This document shows positions 34,915-44,613 of a stretch of DNA of 64,000 nucleotides, in pieces. Each line of letters starts with the position of its first letter. Positions within the stretch are counted from its first letter, which is position 1. The notes under the pieces were generated by a model. The model had not been told where the DNA came from and searched no databases. It saw only the letters and a program-made list of their open reading frames with translations. Source of the DNA: Brevibacillus sp. JNUCC-41 (GTDB lineage Bacteria; Bacillota; Bacilli; Bacillales; DSM-1321); assembly GCF_014844095.1 (NCBI RefSeq), contig NZ_CP062163.1, positions 1,302,001-1,366,000 of the forward strand, written 5' to 3'. The position numbers and the translations under genes are program-made.

Positions 34915-35527
34915 AATTATTGATATATTTCTCGAAAACAAAGCCGAAATCTTTAACATGGTACTTTTTCCGGCTATCCATCAACCATTCGAAAGCTGCA
35001 GAATTAATTTCCTTGAAACTTTCAGCCATTTGGCTTCCATCAGTTCGAACCTGGTTCAAAGTGGAAGAAGCAAGGTTTACGCTTTGCTGGGCATATTGAA
35101 GGGCATACTCATTCTCATGGCAAATTTCCGAGATTTTCACGAGTGATTTGAATAAGTCTTTTAATTCTTCAATGAATTTCTTATGGACATCAATCGAGAA
35201 AGTCTTTGCACCGATCGAAAATTTAATTTCCGCATCCAAATCCACGGTTCCTGCGGTTTCAAGTGTAGCGTTGGAAATATTATGCTGGCTGTAGCTATAC
35301 CTTGTAAGTGTACGCTTTTTGCTTATGGCACTTGTGCCGTCCAAATGTATGAAGGCTTGATTCGTAAAACAATACTCATCGGTTTTCGATTTGATCAGGA
35401 AATAAATTTTTTCCCCATCTTCATGCATGATATAGTCATCTGCATCCACCTTGTCATAATCAGCAGGCTTAATCACACTTCCAATATCACTAAGACCAAG
35501 GGCATCTGCCGCCATTTTCTTAAACAT
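34913..35527 (-). CDS. PH domain protein, YvbH-like
   Basis: The ATG at 35527 follows AGGGGGAATAGGG. The ~204-residue protein has a bacterial pleckstrin-homology domain (about residues 25-135: YIMHEDGEKIYFLIKSKTDE, FTNQAFIHLDGTSA, AEIKFSIGAKTFSIDVHKKF). A helical C-terminal region follows with AQQSVNLASSTLNQV and SAAFEWLMDSRKKYHV, as in the YvbH oligomerisation extension. No membrane segment. Function unknown. The acetyltransferase gene lies immediately upstream, 40 bases away, so the two may be co-transcribed. Confidence 0.85.
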   Translation of the reverse strand: MFKKMAADALGLSDIGSVIKPADYDKVDADDYIMHEDGEKIYFLIKSKTDEYCFTNQAFIHLDGTSAISKKRTLTRYSYSQHNISNATLETAGTVDLDAEIKFSIGAKTFSIDVHKKFIEELKDLFKSLVKISEICHENEYALQYAQQSVNLASSTLNQVRTDGSQMAESFKEINSAAFEWLMDSRKKYHVKDFGFVFEKYINN

Positions 35528-35567
35528 CCCTATTCCCCCTATCAAAATCCAGGTGAATCTCACCTTA

Positions 35568-36050
35568 TTATAAGTATTTCTCCAGTATTATCTCGTCTCT
35601 GATCGGAATTCCATCAAAACTGTAAAATGGTATTTCGGGCTTGATTTTCCGTGATTCTTCAACGGCATTTTTAACGATTTCCGAGATGACATAACCACGC
35701 TTTTGAAAAAACTTCAATGCCTGTAGATTATCGTTCGTTGTAATCGCTTTAATAGTATGGCAATTTTTTTCCTTAGCGATATTTTCCATCACGTAAAGCA
35801 ACGATGAGCCCACACCTTGATTCTCACGCTCACTATTCAAAGAGATGATCTGACAAACATGGCCGGATAATTTGTATGTTCCCAACCCCGTGATTTTTTC
35901 ATTCTCGTTCATCACCCCAACACCCTCAAGTTCCGCATAATGAAACAAGCCTCTTGAAAAAACGACTTGAGTCGTCTCCCAGTGCTGAATGAAAAAATCC
36001 TTAACCGTATCTGCCGCAATCATTCTTTTCGCTATGATTTGCATAACCAA
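35568..36050 (-). CDS. GNAT family N-acetyltransferase
   Basis: The ~160-residue protein has the GNAT acetyl-CoA site in QIISLNSERENQGVGSSLLY and the C-terminal signature AITTNDNLQALKFFQKRGYV. Either the TTG at 36050 (five bases after GGGGG) or the ATG at 36044 may be the start. The last third (EIPFYSFDGIPIRDEIILEK) is typical of a common Bacillus subgroup of GNAT proteins whose substrate is not known. Confidence 0.85.
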   Translation of the reverse strand: MVMQIIAKRMIAADTVKDFFIQHWETTQVVFSRGLFHYAELEGVGVMNENEKITGLGTYKLSGHVCQIISLNSERENQGVGSSLLYVMENIAKEKNCHTIKAITTNDNLQALKFFQKRGYVISEIVKNAVEESRKIKPEIPFYSFDGIPIRDEIILEKYL

Positions 36051-36215
36051 TTACGCCCCCAAAATTTCTATCTCTATGTTTATAGTATAAAATGCTTATG
36101 CTGATAAGGGAACATTTAATTCATCTCTACCTTCTAACAAAAACATAATACCATTCATATTCAGATAATCAATATCAAAAAAACGGGGCTCGCAAATTGC
36201 TGGCATCTTCTAGGA

Positions 36216-36440
36216 TCAAGAAATGGTATCATCCTTCATTCGCTGGTTCCTTTTGGTGACTTCATCTTCGAATTGCTTGGTTTTCATTTCTTCCTTCTTT
36301 GAATATCTTATAATTGCCCTCATCGTAAAAACGGCTGCCACTAAAAAAATGAAGCAAGTTATACCAGCCGAGATATATTCAGTCTTGTCTTCTGGAAAGT
36401 AAAGAAACAAACCCAGTAAAGCATGATTGAGAAAGTCCAT
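36216..36440 (-). CDS. Small hypothetical membrane protein
   Basis: The ATG at 36440 follows AGGAAGG at nine bases and gives 74 residues; a 12-codon upstream extension has no ribosome binding site. There is one clear membrane helix (YISAGITCFIFLVAAVFTMR) preceded by a weakly hydrophobic start, then a basic and acidic cytoplasmic tail (KKEEMKTKQFEDEVTKRN). I do not recognise a family. Confidence 0.6.
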   Translation of the reverse strand: MDFLNHALLGLFLYFPEDKTEYISAGITCFIFLVAAVFTMRAIIRYSKKEEMKTKQFEDEVTKRNQRMKDDTIS

Positions 36441-36574
36441 CCGATACATCCTTCCTGATAGGGAATTAAACTGCATTATCCCATTATATCAATTACCAGA
36501 ACAATCCACTAGTGGGCCTAATCCACTAAAACATAAAAAAACGAGAGGCAGTAAGCCCCCCCCTTTTCTTTTAT

Positions 36575-37165
36575 TTATAAAATGGTGATCCCTTTTATGA
36601 CCACGTCCACTGCTGGCTTGTCTCCCGCAACTGTCTCCACGTTGGCAATCGTATCAACAACGTCCATGCCTTCGACCACTTGTCCAAAAACAGAGTGTTT
36701 ATGATCCAGCCAAGGTGTGCCTCCTTGTTCCATATATGCACTGATGATTTCCTCCGGATAACCGGCTTGCTTCATTTGCTCACCCATCCTGCTGTCCACA
36801 TGCTGGGCTTGTACGACGAAGAATTGGCTGCCGTTTGTTCCCGGGCCTGCATTAGCCATGGAAAGAGCTCCGCGCAAATTGAATAATTGCATGGAGAACT
36901 CGTCCTCAAATGGAGCTCCCCAGATACTTTCTCCACCCATTCCAGTCCCTGTCGGATCTCCGCCTTGAAGCATGAAATCCTTGATGACACGGTGGAAGAT
37001 GATTCCTTCGTAATAACCGTTTTCAGCATGTGTCAGGAAATTCTCCACTGTCTTTGGAGCCAGTTCAGGGAATAGTTTAATTTTAATATCGCCCATCGTC
37101 GTTTGCATGATAACCGCTTTTTCATTTTCCAAAACTTCACTTGTTAATTGTGGAAAGTTTGTCAT
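36575..37165 (-). CDS. Peptidyl-prolyl cis-trans isomerase (cyclophilin type)
   Basis: The ATG at 37165 follows AGAGG. The ~196-residue protein is a cytoplasmic cyclophilin: [20 protein letters not shown] with the catalytic Arg, [30 protein letters not shown] and [17 protein letters not shown]. An insertion ([19 protein letters not shown], about residues 120-140) is found in a subset of Bacillus cyclophilins longer than the 143-residue PpiB. It should catalyse proline isomerisation during protein folding. It is divergent from kapB. Confidence 0.94.
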   Translation of the reverse strand: MTNFPQLTSEVLENEKAVIMQTTMGDIKIKLFPELAPKTVENFLTHAENGYYEGIIFHRVIKDFMLQGGDPTGTGMGGESIWGAPFEDEFSMQLFNLRGALSMANAGPGTNGSQFFVVQAQHVDSRMGEQMKQAGYPEEIISAYMEQGGTPWLDHKHSVFGQVVEGMDVVDTIANVETVAGDKPAVDVVIKGITIL

Positions 37166-37344
37166 TGGACATAACCTCTTTCTTTTTAAAAATAAAATGG
37201 CATGAAACACCATTTTTCATCTTCATTTGTACACTTTACACGATTTCCATAAAAAAAGCATCTTTACGAAATTGAACAAATTCGCTGTGAAAAATCGTTG
37301 TTCTTATGTATCATGAAGGAAGTTAAAAGAAAGGTGGTAGGGAA

Positions 37345-37731
37345 ATGTCAGAACAGGATTTTAAAATAGGCGATAAGGTTACCGCCATATATAAAACTGG
37401 AAAATACATCGGGGAAGTCACCGATATCAGACCTGCTGCATATCTTGTTAAAGTGTTGGCTGTCTTGAAGCATCCCATGCAGGGAGATCTTCATAACCCG
37501 AAGCAAACGGAAGTGTCCATGTTCCATCAACGGCGTGCTCTGGCATTCCGGGAGCAAACCAATGTACCAAAGAATATGGTAAAGAACTTTGATGAGGAGA
37601 TTCCTGAGTATAAGGAATCCTTAAGAGAAGCAGTTGAGAAAATGAAAAGCACTTTAAGCGAAGCCCAAACAGAGTGGAATGATAAAAGCTTACAGTTGCT
37701 TAAAGATCTAGCAGCAGACTATTTCAAATAA
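37345..37731 (+). CDS. kapB: Kinase-associated protein B (KapB)
   Basis: The 128-residue product matches KapB: KIGDKVTAIYKTGKYIGEVT, LVKVLAVLKHPMQGDLHNPK and SMFHQRRALAFREQTNVPKN. In B. subtilis KapB is described as a lipoprotein needed for the sporulation kinase KinB. This protein has no signal peptide or lipobox, which argues that it is cytoplasmic here. The kinB gene, normally directly upstream, is missing from the window. It converges on kapD with a shared terminator. AAAGGTGG precedes the start. Confidence 0.92.
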   Translation: MSEQDFKIGDKVTAIYKTGKYIGEVTDIRPAAYLVKVLAVLKHPMQGDLHNPKQTEVSMFHQRRALAFREQTNVPKNMVKNFDEEIPEYKESLREAVEKMKSTLSEAQTEWNDKSLQLLKDLAADYFK

Positions 37732-37737
37732 AGCATG

Positions 37738-37775
37738 ATAAAAGCCAAATCAGTAGTATATGATTTGGCTTTTAT
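37738..37775. terminator. Bidirectional terminator between kapB and kapD
   Basis: ATAAAAGCCAAATCA and TGATTTGGCTTTTAT form a perfect 15-bp stem with an 8-base loop. Confidence 0.9.
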
Positions 37776-38395
37776 AACGCTAAATGATTCAAAACCTTTG
37801 ATAAATCAATGCGATCGCCAATTGTCGTCGGTTCATGATTTTTCATATAACTTTTATCTTTCTCTACTAACTTAAAGATATTATAGGTCGTAATGGCATC
37901 ATCCAACGCCCTGTGATGCTTGCCTGTCCCTTCTTTGCCATAGGCCTGTACAGCTTTCCAAAGTCCGGTTTGGTTTTGATCCCCGAAAAAGCGTTTATAC
38001 TCCAGGCAAAGATCAATTTGTTTCCCTGAAAAAGGGAAATCCAACCCTGCTTTCTGACAGTTCTGGCGAAGCACCTTCATGTCCATATTTCCCCATGTAA
38101 CAATCGTCGTCGGGTGCTGCTCATCCATTTTCTTCAATAAAGTGACCAGCTCTTCAAATGAAATCCCCCGGTCCACCTGATCCTGGGCAATGTTCAAGAA
38201 CTTCTTGCATCTCCCCGTCAAAACTGGAAATTTCATCGGATTAACAAAAGATGAGAATTGTTCCTGAATGGTCTCATTAATGACGGTGACTAAACCAACC
38301 TCAATGATTTCCGGATAAAACCCTACTGGATTGGCTTTTCCTTCCGGCATCGTAAATTCAAAATCAATGAATACATATTGCTGTTGTTCATCCAT
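37772..38395 (-). CDS. kapD: 3'-5' exonuclease KapD
   Basis: The ATG at 38395 follows AAGGGGG and gives 207 residues, matching B. subtilis KapD. It is a DEDD-type exonuclease: FIDFEFTMPEGKA with the first catalytic Asp/Glu, IVTWGNMDMKVLRQNC with the second Asp, and GTGKHHRALDDAITTYNIF with the last His/Asp pair. KapD inhibits the KinA and KinB sporulation pathway when overproduced in B. subtilis. The gene keeps its position next to kapB. Confidence 0.93.
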   Translation of the reverse strand: MDEQQQYVFIDFEFTMPEGKANPVGFYPEIIEVGLVTVINETIQEQFSSFVNPMKFPVLTGRCKKFLNIAQDQVDRGISFEELVTLLKKMDEQHPTTIVTWGNMDMKVLRQNCQKAGLDFPFSGKQIDLCLEYKRFFGDQNQTGLWKAVQAYGKEGTGKHHRALDDAITTYNIFKLVEKDKSYMKNHEPTTIGDRIDLSKVLNHLAL

Positions 38396-38656
38396 TTTTA
38401 TGACCCCCTTCATATTCCTGACATCAACATATATGCAAAAAATGTTTTTTTCTCATTATAACAGAAGATTTAGAATTTTTTCTTAGGATCGTAACATACC
38501 ATTCGGATACGGACCCTGACGTCATACCTAATTTACCCAAAACTCTTTATTGTCTACCTTATTTGGATTATGATGGATGAATGGACCAAAAGTACCATTT
38601 TTACATCCCTTCAATCCAAGGACATACTAAAAATATATTAGTGAGGAAGTTGAACT

Positions 38657-40516
38657 ATGCGCACGTATCTTGGTTATATCACGATTTTCCTCTTAGTTCC
38701 CATACTGATCCTTTCCATTTTCCTTTCTTATCAGGAGTGGTCCGTAGCGCAATCTCCCTATCATGTACTCGACGAGCGAATTCCCATTGAATCGATAAAA
38801 CTGGCTCAGAATAGTTACATGAAGGCCGCAAATGGAAAGGTCATCAGTGAAATTTCCACTGGTGAGAAACGAACTTACCTAAAACTTGAAGACATCCCCC
38901 CTTTCCTGGAAAATCTGTTCATCGTTACAGAGGATCAGAAATTTTATGATCATGCAGGCGTTGACATATCCGGCATAAGCAGGGCGCTTCTTATCAATTC
39001 ACAAAATAAAGCAATCGAACAAGGCGGCAGTACCATTACCCAGCAACTGGCCAGGAATGTTTATCTCTCGCATGATAGGACGTATAGCCGAAAACTCAGT
39101 GAGTTCATTTATGCCCATCAGATAGAGAGAAAAAAATCAAAACCGGAAATCATGGAGCTGTATTTGAATGCCATATATTTCAGTAATGGCGCATATGGAA
39201 TCGAAGCTGCTTCCCAATATTATTTCAGTAAACCGACTGGAGAGTTATCCAAGGCAGAACTTGCCTTCCTGGCCGCAATCCCTAATAATCCGGAAAACTA
39301 TAATCCTCTTAAACATTTCGATGCAACGAAACAGCGTCAGGAGAGATTACTGAAACAAATGGTGGCCGAAGGTGATTTAAAACAGGACGAGTACGAAAAA
39401 CTTATCAAAAGTACGATTAAATTAGACTTGTCCACCCCAGTCGACTTATATCCCGATTACGTGACGTATGTTCATCAGGAATTGAAAAACCTGGTTGCAT
39501 CCTCCGAGGGTTTCGACAAAACTCTGCAAAGCCCTGATATCGCTATCCGTAAGCAGGCAGAAGCCGAGCTGGATAAAAAGATAAAAAAGCTTTTGAATTC
39601 CGGTGTAACCATCCATACCGCCCTCGATACTAAACTGCAAACACAGTCAAAGACTGCTGTTCAATCAAAACTCGGTGTCAATGATATCGAGGGAGCTTTA
39701 GTGGTTATACAGCATCATACGCACGAGCTTGTCTCTTTGATTGGGGGAAAGGATTATAAAAAAAATTCTTTCAATCGGGCATACCAAAGCTATAGGCAGC
39801 CAGGGTCAGCCATTAAGCCACTTCTCGATTATGCTCCCTACTTAGAAGAAACGGATGCTGACATCAATCAGCTCGTTAGTGGAGCAAGCTATTGCAGCAA
39901 TAGCTATTGCCCAAATAATTATAGCGGTGCCAGCTACGGGATGGTCTCAATAAGAACTGCCTTCGCTCAATCCTATAACACACCCGCCATAAGGCTTTTT
40001 GAAAAGACGGGGGTTGAGACGAGTTTCAAGTACCTGGATGCTTTCGACTTTAAAAAGGTGAGCAAAAAAGACCACCATACAAGTTCTGCCATAGGCGGAT
40101 TCGAATATGGCATGAGTCCCCTAGAACTGACGGATGCCTATACTTCCTTCAATGACGGAAACTATCAGCCAGCGCGCGCCATTACTAAAGTCACCGATCA
40201 AGAAGGTAAAGTCCTTTATAAATGGAAAGACCGTTCCAAGGAGATATGGAGCAAAGGCACCGTAGCCAAGATGCGGCAGCTGCTCCACGAAACGGCCCTT
40301 TCCGGGACAGCCCGCAAGGCCTACTTTCCTACGGATTATGTCGGTGGGAAAACCGGTACGACCAATGACGTGAAAGACATATGGTTTGTCGGTCTGACAG
40401 CAAACTATACAACGGGAGTTTGGGTTGGAAGAGACAAGCCATCCACTCTACAATCCATCTATTCAAAATCACCCCATGTATTGATTTGGAAAGATATCAG
40501 CCAGACTGCCGAATGA
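38657..40516 (+). CDS. pbpD: Class A penicillin-binding protein (PbpD/PBP4 type)
   Basis: The 619-residue bifunctional enzyme has an N-terminal membrane anchor (about residues 5-27). A GT51 glycosyltransferase domain follows (about 70-240) with TEDQKFYDHAGVD, QGGSTITQQLARN and RKLSEFIYAHQIERK. The transpeptidase domain (about 330-600) carries the SxxK serine in RQPGSAIKPL, SYN in AFAQSYNTPAIRLF and KTG in VGGKTGTTND. It polymerises and cross-links peptidoglycan outside the membrane. Length and gene neighbourhood (beside kapD and yufK) match pbpD. AGTGAGGAAG precedes the ATG. Confidence 0.93.
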   Translation: MRTYLGYITIFLLVPILILSIFLSYQEWSVAQSPYHVLDERIPIESIKLAQNSYMKAANGKVISEISTGEKRTYLKLEDIPPFLENLFIVTEDQKFYDHAGVDISGISRALLINSQNKAIEQGGSTITQQLARNVYLSHDRTYSRKLSEFIYAHQIERKKSKPEIMELYLNAIYFSNGAYGIEAASQYYFSKPTGELSKAELAFLAAIPNNPENYNPLKHFDATKQRQERLLKQMVAEGDLKQDEYEKLIKSTIKLDLSTPVDLYPDYVTYVHQELKNLVASSEGFDKTLQSPDIAIRKQAEAELDKKIKKLLNSGVTIHTALDTKLQTQSKTAVQSKLGVNDIEGALVVIQHHTHELVSLIGGKDYKKNSFNRAYQSYRQPGSAIKPLLDYAPYLEETDADINQLVSGASYCSNSYCPNNYSGASYGMVSIRTAFAQSYNTPAIRLFEKTGVETSFKYLDAFDFKKVSKKDHHTSSAIGGFEYGMSPLELTDAYTSFNDGNYQPARAITKVTDQEGKVLYKWKDRSKEIWSKGTVAKMRQLLHETALSGTARKAYFPTDYVGGKTGTTNDVKDIWFVGLTANYTTGVWVGRDKPSTLQSIYSKSPHVLIWKDISQTAE

Positions 40517-40550
40517 AAAAAGAAGGTGCCGAGATGGCACCTTCTTTTTT
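40515..40550. terminator. Bidirectional terminator
   Basis: AAAAAAGAAGGTGCC and GGCACCTTCTTTTTT form a perfect stem between pbpD and the convergent yufK gene. Confidence 0.93.
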
Positions 40551-40551
40551 G

Positions 40552-41109
40552 CTATATGGGAAGACTTGCAATAACGCTGTTATAAAGCTTCAATCCCGCA
40601 TAAGCGACAATTGAAATCAGTGCCGTCCAAGCGAAGATTGGAAAGATGACCAATCCCACCAGCCTCGATAAGTCCAGGCTTGGGCTTAACTTATTGACAA
40701 AATAAATTAAAGCCACAATATTCGTTGCGATAAAGATCGACCCCAGCCCGATGATGAACTGAACACTGAACAATGAACAGGCACCGCCAATCACATATAT
40801 GACCGCTCCCTTTCTTACACTGGTAAGGGCTTTACCCTCCGAATCCTTGGAAAAGAATAATAAAGACAGCTCCAATATCGTATCGGAGATCAGCTTCAAT
40901 GCAGCGAAAACCATGAAGAATGATAGGAGCAATACGATCAGCAGCGCCAGTTTGATGCCGGTTTCAGAAAAGAACTCAAGCATCCCTTGGTAGATTCCCA
41001 AATTACCAAATAACTTGAGCATTTGCATTTCCCCATAAATGGCAAAGGAGAGGCTGAATAATAAGATTGAAATGATTGGTAAATAGCTAAGTAAATATGT
41101 GTTTTTCAT
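40552..41109 (-). CDS. yufK: DUF5366 family membrane protein (YufK)
   Basis: The 185-residue protein has five hydrophobic segments (for example YLPIISILLFSLSFAIYGEM and LALLIVLLLSFFMVFAALKL) with a charged loop SKDSEGKALTSVRKGA in the middle. This matches YufK, which in B. subtilis lies between pbpD and the mrp operon, the same place as here. Function unknown; integral membrane location is clear. Confidence 0.85.
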   Translation of the reverse strand: MKNTYLLSYLPIISILLFSLSFAIYGEMQMLKLFGNLGIYQGMLEFFSETGIKLALLIVLLLSFFMVFAALKLISDTILELSLLFFSKDSEGKALTSVRKGAVIYVIGGACSLFSVQFIIGLGSIFIATNIVALIYFVNKLSPSLDLSRLVGLVIFPIFAWTALISIVAYAGLKLYNSVIASLPI

Positions 41110-41447
41110 GATTTCTCCATCCGCGCGTCTTTTACCCTATATTATGCTAGGTAATCCACTATTTCACAATGGATATTCTATTAATTCACCCTTAAAAAAT
41201 TTTTTTATAAAACTTTTTAAGGTCGGTTCCCCCTCCTTTTCTACCTATATATAAAACTTCGTTCAAGTTGGCCTTCACCGTTTTCAAAGCCATGCAAACC
41301 CACATAAATTGCGTTATACTTTTAAGCGAGGCAAGTATTCGATAAAAAAATACATATTCAGCGAAGATTTCCTAACGTCTAGAATTGCTCAAAAAAAGCA
41401 TAATAAGACGAGACAGCTGAGGTTCGTTTTAAAAAGGGAGGGAGTTT
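41110..41447. other. Upstream region of the mrp operon
   Basis: About 340 AT-rich bases between divergent yufK and mrpA. TATACT at about 41315 is a possible -10 for mrp, with only a poor -35. An open frame overlapping the mrpA start from 41309 has no ribosome binding site and is rejected. Confidence 0.4.
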
Positions 41448-43853
41448 ATGTCTTTACTTCATTGGGCGGTATTATCACCGTTTCTATTAGCAATCATCGT
41501 ACCAATATTATACAAACTATTTCGACAAATACATACAGGATGGTTTGTATTGATTTTACCGATTCTCCTTTTCACGTATTTTTCAAGGTTCATTTCCTTG
41601 ACCAAACAAGGGGATATCATTATGGAAAGCGCTACATGGATTCCTTCTCTCGGAATTCACGTTGATTTCTATATAGATGGACTAGGCCTTTTGTTCGCCT
41701 TGCTCATTACAGGTATAGGTTCACTCGTCGTTCTGTATTCAATTTTCTATTTATCGAAAGAGAAAGAAAAGCTGAACCAATTTTACGTCTTCCTTTTGCT
41801 TTTCATGGGAGCGATGCTTGGTGTCGTCTTATCCGATAATCTAATTGTTCTTTATTCATTTTGGGAATTCACGAGTTTATCATCTTTTCTCTTGATAGGA
41901 TATTGGAATGAAAGGGAGCGTTCACGTTATGGGGCGCAGAAATCCCTGTTGATCACTGTGCTTGGTGGCTTAAGCTTGCTTGGCGGCATCATTCTCCTTT
42001 CCATTATGGGGAACACATTCAGCATTCGTGAATTGATTGCCCAAAGCGGGGAACTTATGGACCACTCGCTCTTCATTCCTGCACTTTTGCTTGTGCTGCT
42101 TGGAGCGTTCACCAAATCTGCACAGTTCCCGTTCCATATTTGGCTTCCTGACGCGATGGAAGCCCCGACACCGGTCAGTGCTTACCTTCATTCCGCCACA
42201 ATGGTCAAGGCCGGAATTTATTTGGTAGCCCGATTAAGTCCTGTTTTTGCAGAATCAGGATTATGGTTCTGGCTCGTTTCGATCGCCGGATTGATCACCC
42301 TGTTCTGGGGCTCATTCTCAGCAATCAAGCAGACTGATTTAAAGGGTATTCTCGCTTTTTCCACCATCAGTCAGCTCGGATTGATCATGTCGCTTTTGGG
42401 ACTTGGGGCAGCGGCCCTCCACTATGAATCTTTTGGGGAAAATATATACTTGGCAGCCACGGTTGCTGCAGTATTCCACTTGATTAATCATGCGACCTTT
42501 AAAGGCAGCCTTTTCATGGTTGCCGGCATCATTGACCATGAAACCGGTACACGTGATATCAGAAAGCTCGGCGGATTGATGCAGGTGATGCCGATCACTT
42601 TCACCGTCGCTGTCATAGGCGCTTTTTCAATGGCTGGACTTCCGCCCTTCAATGGTTTTTTGAGCAAGGAAATGTTCTTGGCCAGCATGGTGAATGTATT
42701 GGAATTGAATATCTTCAATATGGAGACATGGGGGGTCCTTTTCCCTGTGGCGGCATGGGTAGCCAGTGTATTCACTTTCATATATAGCATGATCGTCGTG
42801 CTCAAACCCTTTACAGGTAAACTTCAGTTGCAACTATTGGACAAGAGGCCCCACGAGGCACCGGTCGGGATGCTGATATCCCCGATCATCCTTGCTTCGC
42901 TGGTCATCGTTTTCGGTATTTTTCCAAACTTGCTATCTTCACGGATCATTGAACCTGCGGTAGCCAGCATACAGCCTAGCTTGGCGGGTCCCGATTTCCA
43001 AGTCCATATCGCCTTCTGGCATGGATTTAAACCTGAAGTATGGATGACCGTCGGCATCATAGCATTTGGAATCCTTTTATACAAAACGCTTCCGAAGTGG
43101 CAGAAGATCACTAGATGGATTCCTGAACGCATCTCCCTGAATGCTTTGTATGATAACGGGGTTAGAGGGCTCGATCGCTCAGCATCATCCGTCATGAAAT
43201 TTTTAATGACAGGTTATATTCGGACATATCTGCTTTCAATCTTCCTTTTCTTCATTCTCTCATTGGGCTTTACGCTTTATTGGAAGGATGCATTTAAATT
43301 GGATACAGGGAACTTTGCCCGGATTGGCCTATATGAATTGATATTGGCTGCGATCATCGTAATTGGCTCGATCGCCATTCTGTTTGCAAGATCCCGTTTA
43401 ACTTCCATTATCATCTTAGGAGCGGTCGGTTATACGATTTCCTTATTTTTCGTTTTGCTGCGGGCACCAGATTTAGCCCTGACCCAACTAGTCATCGAAA
43501 CGATTTCGGTATCCCTGTTTTTGCTCTGTTTCTTCCACCTTCCATTAATGGCAAGCAGAAAGGAAGAACGGATGACATTCAAGTTGAATAACGCGTTGAT
43601 ATCCATTGGTGTAGGAGTCATCGTGACATTGATTGCCTTATCGGCACATAGCAATAAACTATTTGATTCCATATCAAATTACTATCTTGAAAATGCTTAT
43701 AAGGAAGCAGGCGGAAAAAACGTCGTGAACGTCATTCTCGTTGACTTCCGCGGACTTGATACAATGTTTGAAATCACTGTCCTTTCCATCGCTGCGCTCG
43801 GAATATTCGCGATGATCAAACTGCGTTTGACGGGGAGGAAAGATAAATCATGA
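41448..43853 (+). CDS. mrpA: Mrp-type sodium/proton antiporter subunit A
   Basis: The 801-residue subunit has about 20 membrane segments. The first ~480 residues are NuoL-like: LYSFWEFTSLSSFLLIGYWN with the conserved Glu, FPFHIWLPDAMEAPTPVSAY and INHATFKGSLFMVAGIIDHE with proton-path Lys and His. The C-terminal part contains the extra MrpA segments (ITSIIILGAVGYTISLFFVL and the LRAPDLALTQLVIETIS motif). MrpA is the main proton/sodium channel of the seven-subunit complex that exports sodium and helps alkali tolerance. AAAGGGAGGGAG precedes the start. It overlaps mrpB by four bases. Confidence 0.97.
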   Translation: MSLLHWAVLSPFLLAIIVPILYKLFRQIHTGWFVLILPILLFTYFSRFISLTKQGDIIMESATWIPSLGIHVDFYIDGLGLLFALLITGIGSLVVLYSIFYLSKEKEKLNQFYVFLLLFMGAMLGVVLSDNLIVLYSFWEFTSLSSFLLIGYWNERERSRYGAQKSLLITVLGGLSLLGGIILLSIMGNTFSIRELIAQSGELMDHSLFIPALLLVLLGAFTKSAQFPFHIWLPDAMEAPTPVSAYLHSATMVKAGIYLVARLSPVFAESGLWFWLVSIAGLITLFWGSFSAIKQTDLKGILAFSTISQLGLIMSLLGLGAAALHYESFGENIYLAATVAAVFHLINHATFKGSLFMVAGIIDHETGTRDIRKLGGLMQVMPITFTVAVIGAFSMAGLPPFNGFLSKEMFLASMVNVLELNIFNMETWGVLFPVAAWVASVFTFIYSMIVVLKPFTGKLQLQLLDKRPHEAPVGMLISPIILASLVIVFGIFPNLLSSRIIEPAVASIQPSLAGPDFQVHIAFWHGFKPEVWMTVGIIAFGILLYKTLPKWQKITRWIPERISLNALYDNGVRGLDRSASSVMKFLMTGYIRTYLLSIFLFFILSLGFTLYWKDAFKLDTGNFARIGLYELILAAIIVIGSIAILFARSRLTSIIILGAVGYTISLFFVLLRAPDLALTQLVIETISVSLFLLCFFHLPLMASRKEERMTFKLNNALISIGVGVIVTLIALSAHSNKLFDSISNYYLENAYKEAGGKNVVNVILVDFRGLDTMFEITVLSIAALGIFAMIKLRLTGRKDKS

Positions 43854-44272
43854 AGCAAAATGACCTAATTCTTCAAACGGTTACGAAAGTCGCCGCCTTT
43901 GTTATCCTGCTGTTCGCGGTTGCCATCTTTTTAGGCGGGCATTATTCGCCAGGAGGCGGGTTTGTCGGCGGTTTAATGACTTCAGCCGCCATAGTCCTGC
44001 TGTTGCTCGCTTTCGACATTAAGACCGTTACCGGCATCTTGCCGATTGACTATAAGTTAATGATCGGTTCAGGCTTGCTCATATCAAGCTTGACCGTAGC
44101 CGGTGGGCTGGCGTTTGGGGTGCCCCTCATGACACATGTTTATCATTATGTTGATTTACCGCTTCTTGGGCACATTTCGCTTCATACCGCGGTACTTTTT
44201 GATCTGGGTGTTTATCTTGTGGTTGTTGGTGTAACGATGACCATTATTCAAACGATAGGGGAGAGTGAATAA
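43850..44272 (+). CDS. mrpB: Mrp antiporter subunit B
   Basis: The 140-residue membrane subunit has four helices and the MnhB signature FLGGHYSPGGGFVGGLMTSA, then LPIDYKLMIGSGLLIS and LGHISLHTAVLFDLGVYLVV. It starts within the mrpA stop (ATGA overlap), which points to translational coupling, and its stop overlaps the mrpC start by one base. Normal length. It is an essential structural part of the Mrp complex. Confidence 0.97.
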   Translation: MKQNDLILQTVTKVAAFVILLFAVAIFLGGHYSPGGGFVGGLMTSAAIVLLLLAFDIKTVTGILPIDYKLMIGSGLLISSLTVAGGLAFGVPLMTHVYHYVDLPLLGHISLHTAVLFDLGVYLVVVGVTMTIIQTIGESE

Positions 44273-44613
44273 TGGAACTTTTAATGGCCATTGTCATTGG
44301 AATACTATTTATGTGTGCAACATATTTAATGCTTTCCAAAAGCATTTTAAGAATCATAATCGGTACTGGGCTGCTTAGTCACGGCGCCCACCTTTTGATA
44401 TTGACGATGGGCGGTTTGAAAGGCGGTTCCGTTCCATTGCTGAGTGATGAAGCCGCATCCTATGTCGATCCGCTTCCGCAAGCGCTTATCTTGACGGCGA
44501 TCGTCATCAGTTTCGGGGTCACATCATTTCTGCTGGTACTTGCATACCGGACCTACCAGGAACTCGGTACGGATGACATGGATGAAATGAGAGGTACGGA
44601 AGCGAATGAATAA
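44272..44613 (+). CDS. mrpC: Mrp antiporter subunit C (NuoK-like)
   Basis: The 113-residue protein has three membrane helices and is homologous to NuoK of complex I. YLMLSKSILRIIIGTGLLSH and GAHLLILTMGGL are typical, as is VDPLPQALILTAIVISFGVT, which contains the conserved PLPQALILTAIVI. It overlaps mrpB by one base at its start and mrpD by eight at its end, consistent with a tightly coupled operon. Confidence 0.97.
   Translation: MELLMAIVIGILFMCATYLMLSKSILRIIIGTGLLSHGAHLLILTMGGLKGGSVPLLSDEAASYVDPLPQALILTAIVISFGVTSFLLVLAYRTYQELGTDDMDEMRGTEANE

Noticed and set aside
41309..41665. 118-codon frame overlapping the mrpA start
   Set aside because: No ribosome binding site, wrong frame relative to mrpA, and the overlap covers the well-defined start of mrpA.
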